Under the pieces are notes generated by a model, which searched no databases, was not told the DNA's origin, and saw only the letters and a program-made list of their open reading frames with translations. A stretch of DNA of 8,759 nucleotides from Myxococcales bacterium UBA5297 (GTDB lineage: Bacteria > Myxococcota > Myxococcia > Myxococcales > UBA5297), in contig DHSB01000042.1 of NCBI GenBank assembly GCA_002408385.1, positions 1-8,759 of the forward strand, written 5' to 3'. Both the position numbers and the translations under genes were made by a program. Positions 6,288-8,759 of the stretch are shown piece by piece (the first letter of the stretch is position 1; each line of letters opens with the position of its first letter).

Positions 6288-7067
6288 CTAGTTGCCGAAG
6301 AGCTGGCCCCAGTACCTGCCGTACGGGCCACCGGCGTAGCTGCCGATGCCGACGCGCTTGAAGGTGGTGTTCAGCATGTTGGCGTTGTGGCCCGAGCTGT
6401 TCTTCCAGGCCTCCATCACCTCGGCGGGCGAGCGCTGCCCGGCCGCGATGTTTTCGCCGTTGGCACTCGTGCCGCACAGGCTCGCCCGCGTCCAGGGGCT
6501 GCTGACCGCCGTCTCGGGGGCGCTGTGGTCGAAGAAGGCGTGGACCGCCATGTGATGGCAGTGCCCTTCAATGGCGGCCTCGAGGGCGGTGTCGTAGGTC
6601 AGTGGCGCGCGTCCGTTCGCCTGTCGGTGCGCATTGAGGAGGTGGAAGACCTCGTCGATGTCGAGCCGCTCGAGCCCGCTCGGCGCGCAGCAGACCGGGA
6701 TGAGGCCGTCGCTCTCGTCGCCGGTCGCGCCGGAGAGCGACCGCTCCTCGCGGTGGCCGGCGGGAAATCCACATTGGTGGGCGACCCCTCCGCCGCCGCA
6801 GATCTGAGGGGCAGCGCAGCCACCGCACTCCACGCTGCCGCCGCAGCCGTCGTCGGCAGTGCCGCAGCTTGCGCCGAGATCGGAGCAGGTGCGCGGCTGG
6901 CAGCCGGCATCGGGCGTGGGAAACCCGCCCGCGTCGAGTGGCAGCTCAACTCCTGAGTCCCGCCCCTCGGGTCCGGGGGTGGTATCGGGAAGGTCGAGGA
7001 GTACCTCGCCCTCTCCGCACGAGAGGCCGAGGCTCAAGGCGAGCAGCAGACCGAGAGATCGTCGCAT
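6288..7067 (-). CDS. Cys-rich CAP-superfamily lipoprotein
   Basis: A 259-residue exported protein. Residues 1-16 (MRR then LGLLLALSLGLS) form a signal peptide ending at Cys17; the box LGLSC is imperfect, with Gly at -3, but lipid attachment is still likely. A Thr/Pro/Asp-rich linker leads to an eight-cysteine module (56-99) of the form CxPxTC...CG...DGCGG...CGxC...CGGGG...CG, common in myxobacterial surface lipoproteins. Residues about 136-259 are a CAP (SCP/PR-1/YkwD) domain: LLNAHRQANG (143-152), His181 in FFDHSAP, Glu205 in GENIAAG, and His227 in SSGHNANML, the usual cleft residues. Extracellular CAP proteins bind lipids or other ligands; the activity of this one is unknown. I chose the ATG at 7067 because it directly precedes the signal peptide; the frame runs 74 codons further upstream, but those residues are non-signal-like and GC-biased. 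It is transcribed divergently from the Cys-rich repeat gene. Confidence 0.9.
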   Translation of the reverse strand: MRRSLGLLLALSLGLSCGEGEVLLDLPDTTPGPEGRDSGVELPLDAGGFPTPDAGCQPRTCSDLGASCGTADDGCGGSVECGGCAAPQICGGGGVAHQCGFPAGHREERSLSGATGDESDGLIPVCCAPSGLERLDIDEVFHLLNAHRQANGRAPLTYDTALEAAIEGHCHHMAVHAFFDHSAPETAVSSPWTRASLCGTSANGENIAAGQRSPAEVMEAWKNSSGHNANMLNTTFKRVGIGSYAGGPYGRYWGQLFGN

Positions 7068-7685
7068 GGCCCGAGACGCTAACAGGCGCTTCTCGCCACC
7101 GTCGAGCCGCGCTGCGAGGGCGAAGCACCTCGCCTGAACGACCGACCGGAAGGGCGCTTCCCTGGGCGTCCCCACTCCGATGTGTCGCGGAGTCTCTTGC
7201 GGAGCGGAGCGCAAGGCGGGGGCCCGTTCGCCGTCAGTCCCTGGAGCCGGTGGTCGTCCGTGTGAGGGCGTCTCGGTGACGAGCGCCAAGCCCGACCCGC
7301 CGGCCGACCGCGGCGAGCTCGCCGTCGACGCTCGGCCTGCGCGTCGACGACTACCTCAAAGGCGAAGGGGTCCGCCCGATCGTCGCCGACGTGTTTGCGT
7401 CCATCTGCGGCATGCTCGCCCATCGCCACGGAGACTCGGCTGAGCCCCCGAACCCGGTGACTCGGCTCAACACGCCCGCCGCCCGCGTCACGAACGAGTC
7501 GGCGGCGCGCGCAGTAGCGAGCCTCAAGTCACGCGAAGAGGCGTGCGCGCCGCGGCCGAGAGAGGCCGCCGGTTCAGGTGGCCTTCGACCGATCCCACGC
7601 CCGGACATTGCGGCGATGGGGTAGGAATTGCCTTCACGCGCATGGACCTCCATTCCGCAGGTCCGCGAGCCCAGGGAGAGACCCG
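7068..7685. other. 618-base divergent intergenic region
   Basis: This region separates two divergent lipoprotein genes and should hold both promoters, but I could not pick out reliable -35/-10 pairs. Short frames on both strands are compositionally poor. One plus-strand stretch (about 7336-7440) reads like ordinary protein (VDDYLKGEGVRPIVADVF, then SICGMLAHRHG) but has no start upstream and loses that character further on; it could be a gene remnant. Small hairpins occur at 7175-7192 (CTCCG/CGGAG) and 7196-7215 (CTTGCG/CGCAAG). Confidence 0.55.
7644..7664 (+). promoter_or_regulatory. Inverted repeat in the leader of the Cys-rich repeat gene
   Basis: GGACCT (7644-7649) and AGGTCC (7659-7664) form a perfect 6-bp inverted repeat with a 9-base spacer. 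It ends 8 bases before the AGGGAGAG ribosome site at 7673-7680. It could be an operator half-site pair or a leader hairpin; role inferred from position only. Confidence 0.27.
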
Positions 7686-8759
7686 ATGCGAGCTTTGGTC
7701 GTCGTTCGTGCTCTAACCCTCGCCGGCATGCTGCTGGCCTTTGCAGCCTGTGGTGAGAAGACGGTCGAGGTCGAGCCGGTCTGTGGTAACGGCAAGGTCG
7801 AATCCGGTGAGGTCTGCGACGACGGCAACACCGTCGACGGCGACGGCTGTCGGGCGGACTGCTCGGAGCTCGAGTCCTGCGGCAACGGCGCCGTCGATAC
7901 GGGCGAGGCCTGCGACGACGGCAACACGGTCGACGGCGACGGCTGCCGCGCCGACTGCAGGGGCATCGAGGTGTGCGGCGATGGCCTGCTGGACGTCGGC
8001 GAGGAGTGCGACGGGGGCCCGGCCAACAGCGACTTGGCCGCCGACGCCTGTCGCAGTACCTGCGTCGCGGCGCGCTGCGGCGATGGCGTGGTCGACTCCG
8101 GTGAGGCCTGCGACAGCGGGTTGGAGAACAACGACACGGCGCCGGACGCCTGCCGCACCACCTGCGTCGCCCCGAAGTGCGGCGATGGGGTCGTGGACAG
8201 CGGCGAGAGCTGCGATGCCGCGGAGGCGAACAGCGACACCGAGCCGGACGCCTGCCGCAGCAACTGCGCGCTCGCCTCGTGCGGCGACGGAGTGCTTGAC
8301 GAGGGCGAGGAGTGCGACGAGGGCGAGCAGAACAGCGATTCCGAGCCGAACGCATGCCGGACGACCTGCGTTTTGGCGTCGTGTGGCGACGGCGTGGTCG
8401 ACTCGGGCGAGGCCTGTGACAGCGGCGAGGCGAACAGCGACACCGAGCCGAACGCCTGCCGTACGACCTGCGTGCCCGCGCGCTGCGGCGACGGCGTGGT
8501 CGACTCGGGCGAGGCCTGCGACAGCGGCGAGGCGAACAGCGACACCGAGCCGAACGCCTGCCGGACGACCTGCGTTTTGGCGTCGTGTGGCGACGGCGTG
8601 GTCGATTCGGGCGAGGCCTGTGACAGCGGCGAGGCGAACAGCGACAGCGAGCCGAACGCCTGCCGTACGACCTGCGTGCCCGCGCGCTGCGGCGACGGCG
8701 TGGTCGACTCGGGCGAGGCCTGTGACAGCGGCGGGCAGAACAGCGACACCGAGCCGAAC
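7686..8759 (+). CDS. Myxococcus cysteine-rich repeat lipoprotein, 3' end outside the window
   Basis: The frame opens at ATG 7686 with a strong ribosome site (AGGGAGAG, 7673-7680) and stays open for 358 codons to the window edge. A signal peptide ([20 protein letters not shown]) ends in lipobox FAAC with lipidated Cys22. Repeats of the CGNGxxExGExCDDGN family (the 'Myxococcus cysteine-rich repeat', TIGR02232 / DUF4215 type) follow, each with four cysteines, presumably two disulfides. Repeats begin at Cys33, 65, 97, 131, 165, 199, 233, 267, 301 and 335: the first two are 32 residues long with the canonical [11 protein letters not shown] loop. The other eight are a 34-residue variant with [17 protein letters not shown] sequence. 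The last is cut at the edge. The chain is strongly acidic. Such proteins are exported and surface-associated; the function is unknown, and any C-terminal domain lies beyond the window. Confidence 0.92.
   Translation, partial: MRALVVVRALTLAGMLLAFAACGEKTVEVEPVCGNGKVESGEVCDDGNTVDGDGCRADCSELESCGNGAVDTGEACDDGNTVDGDGCRADCRGIEVCGDGLLDVGEECDGGPANSDLAADACRSTCVAARCGDGVVDSGEACDSGLENNDTAPDACRTTCVAPKCGDGVVDSGESCDAAEANSDTEPDACRSNCALASCGDGVLDEGEECDEGEQNSDSEPNACRTTCVLASCGDGVVDSGEACDSGEANSDTEPNACRTTCVPARCGDGVVDSGEACDSGEANSDTEPNACRTTCVLASCGDGVVDSGEACDSGEANSDSEPNACRTTCVPARCGDGVVDSGEACDSGGQNSDTEPN
8382..8759 (+). repeat. 204-base higher-order tandem repeat within the Cys-rich gene
   Basis: Two 34-residue repeats, distinguished by linkers VPAR and VLAS, form a 68-residue (204-base) unit at 8382-8585. 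The next unit starts at 8586 and runs to the window edge; over its 174 visible bases I count six differences from the first. The identity includes synonymous positions, pointing to recent tandem duplication or gene conversion rather than selection on protein sequence alone. Earlier repeats (7782-8381) are more diverged. Confidence 0.85.

Noticed and set aside
7068..7289. Upstream extension of the CAP lipoprotein start
   Set aside because: The 74 extra residues would bury the signal peptide and lipidation site inside the protein.
7351..8355. Second minus-strand frame (334 codons, Arg/Pro-rich)
   Set aside because: Another frame shadow of the Cys-rich repeats; its composition is dominated by Arg from GC-rich codons.
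7634..8749. Long minus-strand open frame (371 codons) opposite the Cys-rich repeat gene
   Set aside because: It is the antisense of the tandem repeats; the periodic Ser/Pro/Thr sequence stays open because the repeat unit is a multiple of three. The plus strand has a ribosome site, lipoprotein signal and a known repeat family.
7782..8759. Regular repeats as a possible CRISPR array
   Set aside because: The periodicity is 96 then 102 bases in frame with a protein, with no constant short repeat and unique spacers.

Overview
This is a very GC-rich window with strong third-position GC. Two lipoprotein architectures typical of Myxococcota (formerly deltaproteobacterial myxobacteria) sit at its right end: a multi-copy 'Myxococcus cysteine-rich repeat' protein and a CxPxTC...DGCGG...CGxC Cys-rich lipoprotein. 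I infer a chromosomal segment of a myxobacterium or close relative; the genus cannot be told from the sequence.

Layout. (1) Positions 1-510, plus strand: a short dispersed-repeat copy, then a possible small, extremely acidic protein with five P-x-D-G-E motifs. (2) Positions 551-2256, minus strand: a compact unit encoding a stand-alone cyclic-nucleotide-binding (CRP-like sensor) protein with a basic tail, a possible 32-residue peptide joined by an ATGA overlap, and a MoeB/ThiF-family E1-like adenylyltransferase. (3) Positions 2341-2378: a good Rho-independent terminator separating this unit from the gene upstream. (4) Positions 2409-5753, minus strand: an 1114-residue trehalose synthase-maltokinase fusion, the entry enzyme of the GlgE alpha-glucan pathway, with a plausible sigma70-type promoter about 35-70 bases upstream. 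(5) Positions 5754-6287: a 534-base gene-free stretch. It holds that promoter and a nested inverted-repeat element that shares a 24-base sequence (22/24 identical) with the left edge of the window. (6) Positions 6288-7067, minus strand: a CAP-superfamily secreted lipoprotein. (7) Positions 7068-7685: a 618-base divergent intergenic region with no convincing gene. (8) Positions 7686-8759 and beyond, plus strand: the truncated cysteine-rich repeat lipoprotein, nine full repeats plus a partial tenth.

How the genes relate. TreS-maltokinase turns trehalose into maltose 1-phosphate; its partner GlgE and branching enzyme are not in view. The cNMP protein and the adenylyltransferase look co-transcribed and possibly translationally coupled, but their functional link is unknown. 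The two divergent lipoproteins are both predicted to be exported, lipid-anchored and disulfide-rich, and may serve the cell surface. I see no phage, IS, CRISPR, tRNA or rRNA feature and no clearly new system. The observations I would check first are the cNMP/short-ORF/ThiF-like arrangement, the nested repeat element, and the near-identical 204-base tandem units in the Cys-rich gene.
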